A stretch of DNA of 63,822 nucleotides from Fimenecus sp045631225. GTDB taxonomy: Bacteria; Bacillota; Clostridia; Oscillospirales; Acutalibacteraceae. Under the pieces are notes generated by a model. It saw only the letters and a list, made by a program, of their open reading frames with translations, had not been told where the DNA came from and searched no databases. This document shows positions 18,182-25,031 of the stretch, in pieces. The stretch's first letter is position 1. Every line of letters begins with the position of its first letter. The stretch covers positions 1-63,822 of the forward strand of contig JAZQUG010000023.1 of NCBI GenBank assembly GCA_045631225.1, in the 5' to 3' direction. The translations under genes and the position numbers were made by a program.

Positions 18182-19780
18182 TTATTTAACAGATTTTAAT
18201 AAATTGTCAAATTCCGTTACAAATACTGAACCTGCAGTTCTGCTGAGGATGTTAACCTCTTCATTTTCACCAATCAAGGAGTGATATTCATTGTCACGAA
18301 GAACGTATCCGGCCTGGTCATTACAAAGTCCGTAAACCATTACATATTCAGCATCGCATAAGTCCTTTGCAGGAGCATAATCCCAACTGTCACCCTTCCA
18401 AGCTGCGTTACCTGATTCAGGGCCACCAAAAATAAGCATCGGGTCAAATTCACCCGGGCAGAAGAATATGCCTACCTTATTGCCAAGCTCCATATATCCG
18501 ATTTCAGTAACCATAACATACTTGAATCCGTCTTTTACAATTATACAGCTTAAAATATCCTGACGAGCAGCAAGTGTCAGAATTCCGTTATCAACATTGA
18601 GAAAAACTTCTTTATGAGCCACATTAAGAACAGGCTGAAGCTTCACATCATTTTTGATTTTCATAACCTTATCAGCGAGAGCATAACCGTAAGCTTCGAT
18701 ATTTTCAATGTCTGTTGCGTTTTCGTCACTTGTAAGTTCTCTTTCCTGTCTGATTGCAAGCTCTGCACCAAGAACATATACAACATTTGCTCCAACCTTT
18801 TCATTGATAGCCTTTTCAATATAGTAAGGATAGTCTGCTGTCAATTCATCAGGACCTGCACCCATACCTGTACAGTGCATTGAGCCCTGTAAAATCCAGG
18901 TTTCCTCAGAACCGTTATCAGGAACAAAACGAAGTCTGTGAAGATTTTCATCAAAAGATTCAGGGTCACGACCATCATATATGTATTCTTTGATGTTTGC
19001 ATAACCGTAATAAAGGTCACCTGTTTCCATATTATCAATAGCCTTTAAAATAGAATCAGTAGTTTTCTGGAATACATTTTCCATAAAATATGGATTCTTG
19101 ACTACCTTGAATTGGTCGAGCATACCACCAAGTGCAGCGTTAGTTGTGTTGATAATAAGTCCCGGTAATAACGGAATATTCATACCAAGTGTGTCGATAC
19201 ATGAATGCTGATGAAGTGCAGACACATTCACACTTATAATATTATAACCCTTTGCCTTTGCAGACTTTTCAACTCTTGCACGGATTTCCTGAACGTCTCC
19301 ACGAGAAATACCGAAACCATCAATAACAGCCTGAACAGCAATTCCGCTTACGCCGTCACTGATTGCATAAACACGGACTCTCTGGTCATCATTTACCTTA
19401 ACAGGTACTCTGCCTTCGATTACTTCCAATGAACCTGCAAGGAAATATTCACCATTCATAACATCTATACCGTCAAGGAGAGACGCACCGGCATAACCCA
19501 ATGACCATTCTGAATCAGCAGTTACTTTTTTATCAAACTTTGATTCACCTTTATAGAAATTTTCAGCCTCATACTCATCAACAGTATCCCAGTCACCGTC
19601 ATATCCCGGCCAGAACACATTAAGCACTGTAAGAATTCTGTGAATAAGAGTATCGACACTCATATAAAACAGATTCTCGATATTTGCACTCTCTATCTGC
19701 ACACAGGCAGCAACAGGAACACAGAAGACTGAAAATGCCATCACTACTGAAAGCACAATTGCAAGTATTTTTTTACTCAT
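18182..19780 (-). CDS. Secreted neutral/alkaline-ceramidase-like protein
   Basis: 532 residues with a Sec signal peptide (to about residue 26, PVAAC). The organisation resembles the N-terminal domain of neutral ceramidases: an early Gly-Tyr-Ala-Gly block (WSLGYAGASLLDG, YFLAGS), a strand-helix block (RVRVYAISDG, GFGISRGDVQEIRARV), then NVSALHQHSC in the place of the zinc-site motif (S)ATHTHSGP, and NDQAGYVL near the C-terminus resembling the family's NDxxGY block. If active it would hydrolyse an amide-linked lipid or a related acyl amide outside the cell. The His-Gln-His variation makes activity uncertain. ATG 19780 follows AGGGGGA. It is divergent from the adenylation/condensation/carrier operon at 20063, with the control region shared. 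Confidence 0.5.
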   Translation of the reverse strand: MSKKILAIVLSVVMAFSVFCVPVAACVQIESANIENLFYMSVDTLIHRILTVLNVFWPGYDGDWDTVDEYEAENFYKGESKFDKKVTADSEWSLGYAGASLLDGIDVMNGEYFLAGSLEVIEGRVPVKVNDDQRVRVYAISDGVSGIAVQAVIDGFGISRGDVQEIRARVEKSAKAKGYNIISVNVSALHQHSCIDTLGMNIPLLPGLIINTTNAALGGMLDQFKVVKNPYFMENVFQKTTDSILKAIDNMETGDLYYGYANIKEYIYDGRDPESFDENLHRLRFVPDNGSEETWILQGSMHCTGMGAGPDELTADYPYYIEKAINEKVGANVVYVLGAELAIRQERELTSDENATDIENIEAYGYALADKVMKIKNDVKLQPVLNVAHKEVFLNVDNGILTLAARQDILSCIIVKDGFKYVMVTEIGYMELGNKVGIFFCPGEFDPMLIFGGPESGNAAWKGDSWDYAPAKDLCDAEYVMVYGLCNDQAGYVLRDNEYHSLIGENEEVNILSRTAGSVFVTEFDNLLKSVK

Positions 19781-19817
19781 AGATAAATCCCCCTAAAGAT
19801 TACTCTTTGATGCCATA

Positions 19818-19846
19818 ATTATACAACCATTATTATGATACTGCAA
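19818..19846 (-). promoter_or_regulatory. Promoter of the ceramidase-like gene
   Basis: Minus-strand TTGCAG (19846-19841), 17-bp spacer, TATAAT (19823-19818). Confidence 0.6.
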
Positions 19847-19904
19847 TATTATTTTGATAAAAATATGACAATTTTTAAAAATTGTAAAACTTATCGCATT
19901 TCCC

Positions 19905-19918
19905 TTGACAAGTGTCCA
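19905..19918. promoter_or_regulatory. Operator 1 of the adenylation operon
   Basis: TTGACAAGTGTCCA, a near-palindrome with the same half-sites as operator 2, coinciding with the -35 box. Its centre is 34 bp from that of operator 2, about three helical turns. Confidence 0.5.
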
Positions 19919-19933
19919 TTTTTACTATAAAAT
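19905..19933 (+). promoter_or_regulatory. Promoter of the adenylation/condensation/carrier operon
   Basis: TTGACA (19905-19910), 17-bp spacer, TAAAAT (19928-19933). The start site would fall near 19940, leaving a ~120-nt leader before ATG 20063. Confidence 0.7.
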
Positions 19934-19937
19934 CTGC

Positions 19938-19953
19938 TTTGACATATGTCAAA
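19938..19953. promoter_or_regulatory. Operator 2 of the adenylation operon
   Basis: TTTGACATATGTCAAA, a perfect 16-bp palindrome over the expected transcription start. Size and symmetry are typical of MarR- or TetR-type repressor sites; no such regulator is encoded in the window. Confidence 0.6.
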
Positions 19954-20062
19954 AAATGTTATTTACTCAACAGAAACACGTAGTTTTGTTGTATTGATTT
20001 AAGACGATTCGATGTATATTTGTATTTTGTATAACAAAAATGAAAGGTTTCAAAAATTCACT

Positions 20063-21619
20063 ATGAATAAATCACAATTTTCGACAATAAAAAATCTTGT
20101 GGACTTTGCTGCAGAAAAATATGGAGAAAAAGATTTCTGCAAATTTTTCCGTGATACAGAAATCCATATCAAGAATTTTACTGAATTCCGTGAGGATTGT
20201 TTTGCTGTCAGCAGATACATCAAAACAATTGAAAAAGAAAAAATGCATATTGCTTTTATCGGCAAGACAAGTTATGAATATATTGCCTGCCTTACAGGTA
20301 TGATTTGCAGTGGTAATGTTGTTGTGCCTTTTGACCCTAACATCTCTGTTGAAGAAGCCTGTTTGCTTTTCGATGATGCAGATATTGAGATGCTTTTCTG
20401 TGAAGAAGAATTTTTAGGTAAAGCAGAGGAAATCCAGAAAACATATAAAGGTATTCGTCAGATAGTATCTTTAGGTGATTGGCATTGGTTTGACAATATT
20501 TTCAGGACATATTCTGCCAAATCAGAACACGCTCACCTTTCCCATATAGAAATTGACCCTTATGAATGTGCATTGATTATATACACATCAGGTACAACAG
20601 GAGAAAGAAAAGGTGTTATGCTTTCCAACCATAATCTTGTCTCAAACTCTTGCTATGATACATACCGAGCAGAGGAAGGCGAAGTTTTTCTTTCAGTTTT
20701 ACCTATGCACCACGTTTTCTGTTACGCTTGTGATGTTCTTAAGGTCCTCTATGACGGAACAACGATTTGTCTTAACGGTGCACTGCCGAATATATACAGA
20801 AATTTTCTCATGTATGAACCTACAAATACAAGAATTGTTCCGCTTCTCTGTAAAGCAATTATCACAAAGATTAAAATCGCAGAGAAAAACCATCCTGAAA
20901 TGACTCCTCGTCAGGCCGCTGAACTCGTCGTTGGTAAGCGTCTTACAAGATTTATTGCAGGTAGTGCATTCTTAAGCGGTGCATTAATTGATGAATTCGC
21001 AAAATACGGAATCACGGCTCGTCAGGGTTATGGTATGAGCGAATGTAGTCCTCGTATTACAACATCTGACTTTTCAGAAGATAATAAATATTCAAACGGT
21101 GTTCTCACAGGCGTTGACAATGTAAGAGTCGTTGATGGTGAAATTCAGGTTAAAGGACCTTCTGTTATGCTTGGTTACTACAAAAAACCAGAAAGAACTG
21201 CTGAAGCCTTTACAGAAGATGGTTATTTACACACAGGTGACCTTGGATATATTGAGAATGGTCATATCTACCTCGTTGGTAGAAAGAAAAACCTTATAAT
21301 CCTTTCTAATGGTGAAAATATTTCACCTGAAGAGCTTGAAAACAAATTCGTTGACGACGGAATTATTAAGGAAATCGTTGTCCGTGGCGAAAAAGACACA
21401 ATTATTGCAGAAATTTTCCCTGACGCTGCACTTGCCGACACTATGGGAATTACAGATGTTTCTGCTGAAATCAGCAAAATCGTTGACAGAGTTAATTCCT
21501 CTGTTAATACTGACAGACACATTCACTCTTTTATCATTAGAAAAACTCCTTTTGAAAGAACCTCAACAGGCAAAATCAAAAGAGCACAGTTTAACTTTGC
21601 GGAGGATGAAGCAAAATGA
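20063..21619 (+). CDS. Free-standing adenylation enzyme (AMP-dependent acyl/amino-acid ligase)
   Basis: 518 residues of the AMP-binding superfamily, predicted to adenylate a carboxylic acid and load it onto a carrier protein. The ATP-binding loop is IIYTSGTTGERKGV; then come RQGYGMSECSP, LHTGDLGYIENG, GRKKNLIILSNGENISPEE and the C-terminal catalytic lysine block TSTGKIKRAQ. All core motifs are intact. ATG 20063 is used because similarity to a second family member (54405-56177) starts there; the frame is open from ATG 20012, but that site has no ribosome binding site. The stop overlaps the next start (ATGA), so it is translationally coupled to the condensation protein. With two carrier genes downstream it looks like a split NRPS-type module. 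Substrate specificity cannot be read. Confidence 0.85.
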   Translation: MNKSQFSTIKNLVDFAAEKYGEKDFCKFFRDTEIHIKNFTEFREDCFAVSRYIKTIEKEKMHIAFIGKTSYEYIACLTGMICSGNVVVPFDPNISVEEACLLFDDADIEMLFCEEEFLGKAEEIQKTYKGIRQIVSLGDWHWFDNIFRTYSAKSEHAHLSHIEIDPYECALIIYTSGTTGERKGVMLSNHNLVSNSCYDTYRAEEGEVFLSVLPMHHVFCYACDVLKVLYDGTTICLNGALPNIYRNFLMYEPTNTRIVPLLCKAIITKIKIAEKNHPEMTPRQAAELVVGKRLTRFIAGSAFLSGALIDEFAKYGITARQGYGMSECSPRITTSDFSEDNKYSNGVLTGVDNVRVVDGEIQVKGPSVMLGYYKKPERTAEAFTEDGYLHTGDLGYIENGHIYLVGRKKNLIILSNGENISPEELENKFVDDGIIKEIVVRGEKDTIIAEIFPDAALADTMGITDVSAEISKIVDRVNSSVNTDRHIHSFIIRKTPFERTSTGKIKRAQFNFAEDEAK

Positions 21620-23160
21620 TAGAGAAAAAAATAGCTGACGGCACAATTGTCAAAGCGTATCCTATCTCTAACTCACAAAAAATGATGTTCTTAATGTCCT
21701 TAAAATACGGTTCAGGATATCCTGTAAACAACATTGGTTGTGGATATTACTGGAAAGGCGAGATGGACGAGAAGATTATGAAAGAATCCGTTTACGAGGC
21801 AATCCAACGTTGTGACACAATGCGTCTTCGTTTCACAATGGAGAAAAAACTCAGTCTTCATCAGTATGTTACTGAAAAGAGTGAGCTTGTTATTGAGGAT
21901 TGGGATTACAGCCACAAAACAGTGGAAGAGGCTGAAGAAGAGCTTACAAAAATTTCAAGACAGAATATTCCAATGTATAACTGTGAAATTCACAAGATTG
22001 CTATTGTTAAGTTCAAGAATGGTTATCACGGACTTTTCATAAGGTTCCATCACCTTGCAATGGATGCTTATTCAGTTAAGATGTTCTTAAATGATGTTAT
22101 GGAAATCTATAAGAGCAAAACTCAGGAAACTGCATATCCAAAGCCAATGAGACCATATATCCCTGTTCTTGAGCAGGAGCTTGCATATCAGGAATCAGAA
22201 CAGCATGAAATCGACAGACAGTATTGGTATGATTCACTTGCGAAGTCAACAGAGCCGATTTTCACAGACTATATGATTGACAATCGTCTTAAATATCAGC
22301 AGGCAAAAAATCCCGGTCAAAGATATGCCGACATTCATTCAGGTCTTCCTGACGCTGACATTTTCAATATGAGTATGAGTGCAGAAGACAGTGATAAGAT
22401 TATGAAGCTGTGTGCTGACAGAAATCTTTCTATTTTTGCTGTACTTTCAATGGGTGTTCGTACAGGTCTTTCATGCTTTAACGATAATCAGGAAGATGTG
22501 TCATTCAAAATGATTATCAATCGTCGTGGTACTATTGCAGAAAAGAAATCAGGTGGTCTTCGTATTAACTTCTTACCAATGAGAAGTATTGTAAAACCTC
22601 AGGAAACATTCTGTCAGGCTGTTCAGCAGATTTCTGATATTCAGAATGAAATGTATCAGCATGCAAGTTTGAGTTTTATTGAAACACTTAAGGAAAGACA
22701 TAAGTCAATGCCACAAGATTCAAAATCTGACTCAACTTACGATAGCTTTGGTCTTTCATATCAGCCACTTATGAAGAGCGTTTACATTGATGATGAAATG
22801 GAAAAGACTGCCAAAAGCATCTGGTACAACAATGGTTCCACAATGATTCCTCTCTATGTTACAATCAGACACAGAAAACAGGATAACGGTCTTGATTTCT
22901 GTTTTGAATACAGAAAAGAACCTAAGTCAGAATATGACCTTCGTATTCTCTATGCTAAAATTACTAAAGCACTTGTTATAGGTGCTGAAAATCCTGATAT
23001 TACTGTCGGAGAAATATTAGATAAAATTGCACTTACAGATGCAGAAAGGAATGGTAAACCAAAATGCAAGAACTCACACAACTTATTGAAATCCTTGAAA
23101 ACTATGTGGAAGTTGAAAATATCTCCAGTGATGACAATTTTAAAGCTGACCTTGAAATGA
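21616..23160 (+). CDS. Free-standing NRPS-type condensation-domain protein
   Basis: 514 residues, one condensation domain (CoA-dependent acyltransferase fold). It opens with AYPISNSQKMMF and carries the active-site motif HHLAMDA (HHxxxD) near residue 150, preceded by FIRF; further blocks are YWYDSLAK and ISDIQNEMYQH. Such proteins form an amide or ester between a carrier-bound acyl group and an amine or alcohol. The last ~32 residues (after DAERNGKPK) are encoded over the start of the following carrier gene in another frame and are Lys/Leu rich, so they may be a read-through tail after loss of an ancestral stop. The 4-nt overlap with the adenylation gene indicates tight coupling. Confidence 0.8.
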   Translation: MIEKKIADGTIVKAYPISNSQKMMFLMSLKYGSGYPVNNIGCGYYWKGEMDEKIMKESVYEAIQRCDTMRLRFTMEKKLSLHQYVTEKSELVIEDWDYSHKTVEEAEEELTKISRQNIPMYNCEIHKIAIVKFKNGYHGLFIRFHHLAMDAYSVKMFLNDVMEIYKSKTQETAYPKPMRPYIPVLEQELAYQESEQHEIDRQYWYDSLAKSTEPIFTDYMIDNRLKYQQAKNPGQRYADIHSGLPDADIFNMSMSAEDSDKIMKLCADRNLSIFAVLSMGVRTGLSCFNDNQEDVSFKMIINRRGTIAEKKSGGLRINFLPMRSIVKPQETFCQAVQQISDIQNEMYQHASLSFIETLKERHKSMPQDSKSDSTYDSFGLSYQPLMKSVYIDDEMEKTAKSIWYNNGSTMIPLYVTIRHRKQDNGLDFCFEYRKEPKSEYDLRILYAKITKALVIGAENPDITVGEILDKIALTDAERNGKPKCKNSHNLLKSLKTMWKLKISPVMTILKLTLK

Positions 23161-23288
23161 GTTCCTTTGATACGATGTGTATTGTAACAGATGTTAAAAC
23201 AGTTTTTGGTGTTGACCTCAAACCAAAAGATTTTATCAACCATAAAACAGTAGGTGAATTAGCAAAATATATTTCATCTATAAAGTGA
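23064..23288 (+). CDS. Acyl/peptidyl carrier protein 1
   Basis: 74-residue carrier protein. The phosphopantetheine attachment site is Ser34 in ADLEMSSFDTM, aligned with the usual DSL motif, within a four-helix pattern (ILENYVEVENISSDDNF, FGVDLKPKDFINHKTVGELAKYI). ATG 23064 follows AAGGAATGG inside the end of the condensation gene, a 97-nt out-of-frame overlap. It is expected to hold the group activated by the adenylation enzyme. Confidence 0.85.
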   Translation: MQELTQLIEILENYVEVENISSDDNFKADLEMSSFDTMCIVTDVKTVFGVDLKPKDFINHKTVGELAKYISSIK

Positions 23289-23296
23289 TAAAAGTC

Positions 23297-23325
23297 TTGA
23301 CAATTATGAAAGTATAATGTAAAAT
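23297..23325 (+). promoter_or_regulatory. Internal promoter between the carrier genes
   Basis: TTGACA (23297-23302), 17-bp spacer, TAAAAT (23320-23325), 8 bp after the stop of carrier gene 1. It would start a short RNA that ends at the terminator at 23379-23413. Confidence 0.5.
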
Positions 23326-23331
23326 TCATCT

Positions 23332-23413
23332 CACAAGGAGATATCACATCTCCAAAAATGTAATATAGCCCGGACAAAGCCTTTGCGACCTTTATGGTTG
23401 CGAGGGCATTTTT
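23332..23413 (+). ncRNA. Candidate small RNA (about 80 nt)
   Basis: The stretch between the internal promoter and a strong terminator has no open frame. It contains one perfect hairpin (GGAGAT/ATCTCC, 23337-23353) and the 12-bp terminator stem. It did not match any riboswitch consensus I know. It could equally be just the 3' end of the operon transcript. Confidence 0.35.
23379..23413 (+). terminator. Rho-independent terminator after carrier gene 1
   Basis: GCCTTTGCGACC (23379-23390) pairs with GGTTGCGAGGGC (23396-23407) using G-U pairs, followed by ATTTTTAATTATTT. It separates carrier gene 1 from carrier gene 2. Confidence 0.8.
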
Positions 23414-23448
23414 AATTATTTAATGAAATATGCATATAGCGTACAGAC

Positions 23449-23477
23449 TTGACAATAATGAATATGTATAGTATAAT
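23449..23477 (+). promoter_or_regulatory. Consensus promoter of carrier gene 2
   Basis: TTGACA (23449-23454), 17-bp spacer, TATAAT (23472-23477): a perfect vegetative promoter. The leader (about 23484-23559) contains a TTGCA/TGCAA hairpin just before AAGGAGG. Confidence 0.8.
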
Positions 23478-23559
23478 TTTATCCGTGTATTGAAAAATGA
23501 TTTGAACAAACTTAAATATAAATATTGCATTTCCGTTGCAAAAAGGAGGTATAAGTCCT

Positions 23560-23793
23560 ATGCAAGAATATGAAAAGATTGTTGAAATTCTTGACGAATA
23601 TGTAAAAGCTGATGAGATTAATCCTGATGATAATTTCAAAACTGACCTTGATATGAGTTCTTTTGATTTAATCGGTTTTGCCACAGATGTAAGAGACGCA
23701 TTTGGTGTCCAGCTGACTGTTGAAGCTTTTATCAACAATCCTACCGTAATTCAAATGACTCAACATATTGTTTCTGAAATGAAGAAAAACTAA
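23560..23793 (+). CDS. Acyl/peptidyl carrier protein 2
   Basis: 77-residue carrier protein closely related to carrier 1 (NPDDNFKTDLDMSSFDLIGF against SSDDNFKADLEMSSFDTMCI), with attachment Ser34. ATG 23560 follows AAGGAGG; an in-frame ATG eight codons earlier overlaps that site and is rejected. Unlike carrier 1 it is transcribed separately, from a strong promoter and to its own terminator, suggesting that it is needed in larger amounts or serves a different partner. Confidence 0.85.
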   Translation: MQEYEKIVEILDEYVKADEINPDDNFKTDLDMSSFDLIGFATDVRDAFGVQLTVEAFINNPTVIQMTQHIVSEMKKN

Positions 23794-23807
23794 CATAAAG
23801 ATTAATT

Positions 23808-23836
23808 GAGAACGAGTAAAAATCGTTCTCTTTTTT
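23808..23836 (+). terminator. Rho-independent terminator of carrier gene 2
   Basis: GAGAACGA (23808-23815) pairs perfectly with TCGTTCTC (23823-23830), followed by six T. Confidence 0.9.
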
Positions 23837-23870
23837 ATTTTTCACCCATCCAATACTCACTAACTTATCG

Positions 23871-23899
23871 TTGATATTTATATTTTTCTGTGATATAAT
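23871..23899 (+). promoter_or_regulatory. Promoter of the Ntn amidohydrolase gene
   Basis: TTGATA (23871-23876), 17-bp spacer, TATAAT (23894-23899). Confidence 0.75.
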
Positions 23900-23921
23900 T
23901 TTTCCATAATTTTGAAAAGAG

Positions 23922-24968
23922 ATGGTTGTTGTGAAAGAAAATCAAAAAAGACTTATTAAAGAAACTGTAAACTCCGTAAAGCAGATTGACGATAATTTGT
24001 GGATTATGAATTATAAATGCTCATACGGTCTTGATGCACTTTTAGAGCACGGTTCAAAAGGTATTATGGAAGCTGTTACATTTTTACAAAAAGAGGTTAA
24101 ATTTCCACATCTTACCGTTAACCCTGAAAAAGACGGCTTTGCATGTTCAACATTTAATGCAAAAAACCCTGATGGGGATTACATTATGGGAAGAAACTTT
24201 GATTACAAAGAAGCTCCTTGTCTCGTTTGTTGGACAGCTCCTGAAAACGGATATAAGAGCGTTTCTGTTGTTGATACAATGTTCTTTCTTCACGGAACAA
24301 AAATTTTTCCAATGGCAAAGGCAAAAAGTCAGCTTCGCTCAATAGCTGCACCATACACATCAATGGACGGTATTAATGAAAAGGGTTTTTCAATTGCAGT
24401 TCTTCAGGTCAGAGCAACACCTACAAAACAAAATACAGGTAAAAAGCCTGCGATTACGACTGTTTTAATCCGTGCTGCACTTGATAAATGTGCTACTGTT
24501 GAAGAAGGACTCAAGCTTTTTGCATCTTACGATATGCAGGATTTATTAGGTGTAAATTATCACTATCAGCTTTCTGATGCACAAGGTAACAGTGCAATTA
24601 TCGAATATATTGACAACAAAATGGTTGTTATAAGACAGGAAGCAGGCAAGGAAAACCTTATGGTTACAAACTATTTCCTTTCTCCCGGTGGTGACAATTC
24701 TAAAGGCAAGGGTTATGACAGATATGAAAAAATCGAAACAACTCTCAAGGCTAAAAATGGTGTCATAACTGAAGAAGATGCTATGAAGCTTCTTTCTGAA
24801 GTTGCTCTTAACTACCGTCATAAGACACTCAAGCACAAGGTTGTTGCACTCTGGAGTGTTGTTTATAACTGTAATGAGAAATCAATGAATCTTTGTGCAA
24901 ATATGGATTACAGCAGAGAATATAAATTCTATGTTGATAAACCTTATGAAATAATTAAAGTGAAGTAA
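23922..24968 (+). CDS. Linear-amide C-N hydrolase (choloylglycine hydrolase / penicillin acylase family)
   Basis: Up to 348 residues. The Ntn-hydrolase signature is clear: GFACSTFNA with nucleophile Cys75, then DYIMGRNFDYKEAP; further family blocks are SMDGINEKGFSIAVLQV and the Asn/Arg-containing VNYHYQLSDAQGNSAIIEY and MVTNYFLS. The ~74 residues before Cys75 would be removed as a propeptide. There is no signal peptide, so it is cytoplasmic. Members split linear amides such as N-acyl amino acids, penicillin V, acyl-homoserine lactones or conjugated bile acids. Placement beside adenylation, condensation and carrier genes suggests it acts on an acyl-amide product. ATG 23922 is poorly spaced from AAAAGAG; GTG 23931 is an equally good start. 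Confidence 0.8.
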   Translation: MVVVKENQKRLIKETVNSVKQIDDNLWIMNYKCSYGLDALLEHGSKGIMEAVTFLQKEVKFPHLTVNPEKDGFACSTFNAKNPDGDYIMGRNFDYKEAPCLVCWTAPENGYKSVSVVDTMFFLHGTKIFPMAKAKSQLRSIAAPYTSMDGINEKGFSIAVLQVRATPTKQNTGKKPAITTVLIRAALDKCATVEEGLKLFASYDMQDLLGVNYHYQLSDAQGNSAIIEYIDNKMVVIRQEAGKENLMVTNYFLSPGGDNSKGKGYDRYEKIETTLKAKNGVITEEDAMKLLSEVALNYRHKTLKHKVVALWSVVYNCNEKSMNLCANMDYSREYKFYVDKPYEIIKVK

Positions 24969-24997
24969 AAAAACTCCCTATATGGGAGTTTTTTTTT
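24966..24997. terminator. Bidirectional rho-independent terminator
   Basis: ACTCCC (24973-24978) pairs with GGGAGT (24984-24989), flanked by A7 on the left and T9 on the right, so it can end both the amidohydrolase gene and the convergent radical SAM gene. Confidence 0.85.
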
Positions 24998-25031
24998 GTA
25001 CAAATTGTAATGCGGTCACAAAAGCCTACCA

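Noticed and set aside
23297..23318. TTGACA paired with TATAAT at 23313-23318 as a promoter
   Set aside because: The spacer is only 10 bp; TAAAAT at 23320-23325 gives the correct 17 bp.
23332..23413. Known riboswitch between the carrier genes (preQ1, fluoride, guanidine, c-di-GMP types considered)
   Set aside because: None of the conserved cores I know could be placed on the sequence; kept only as an unclassified RNA candidate.
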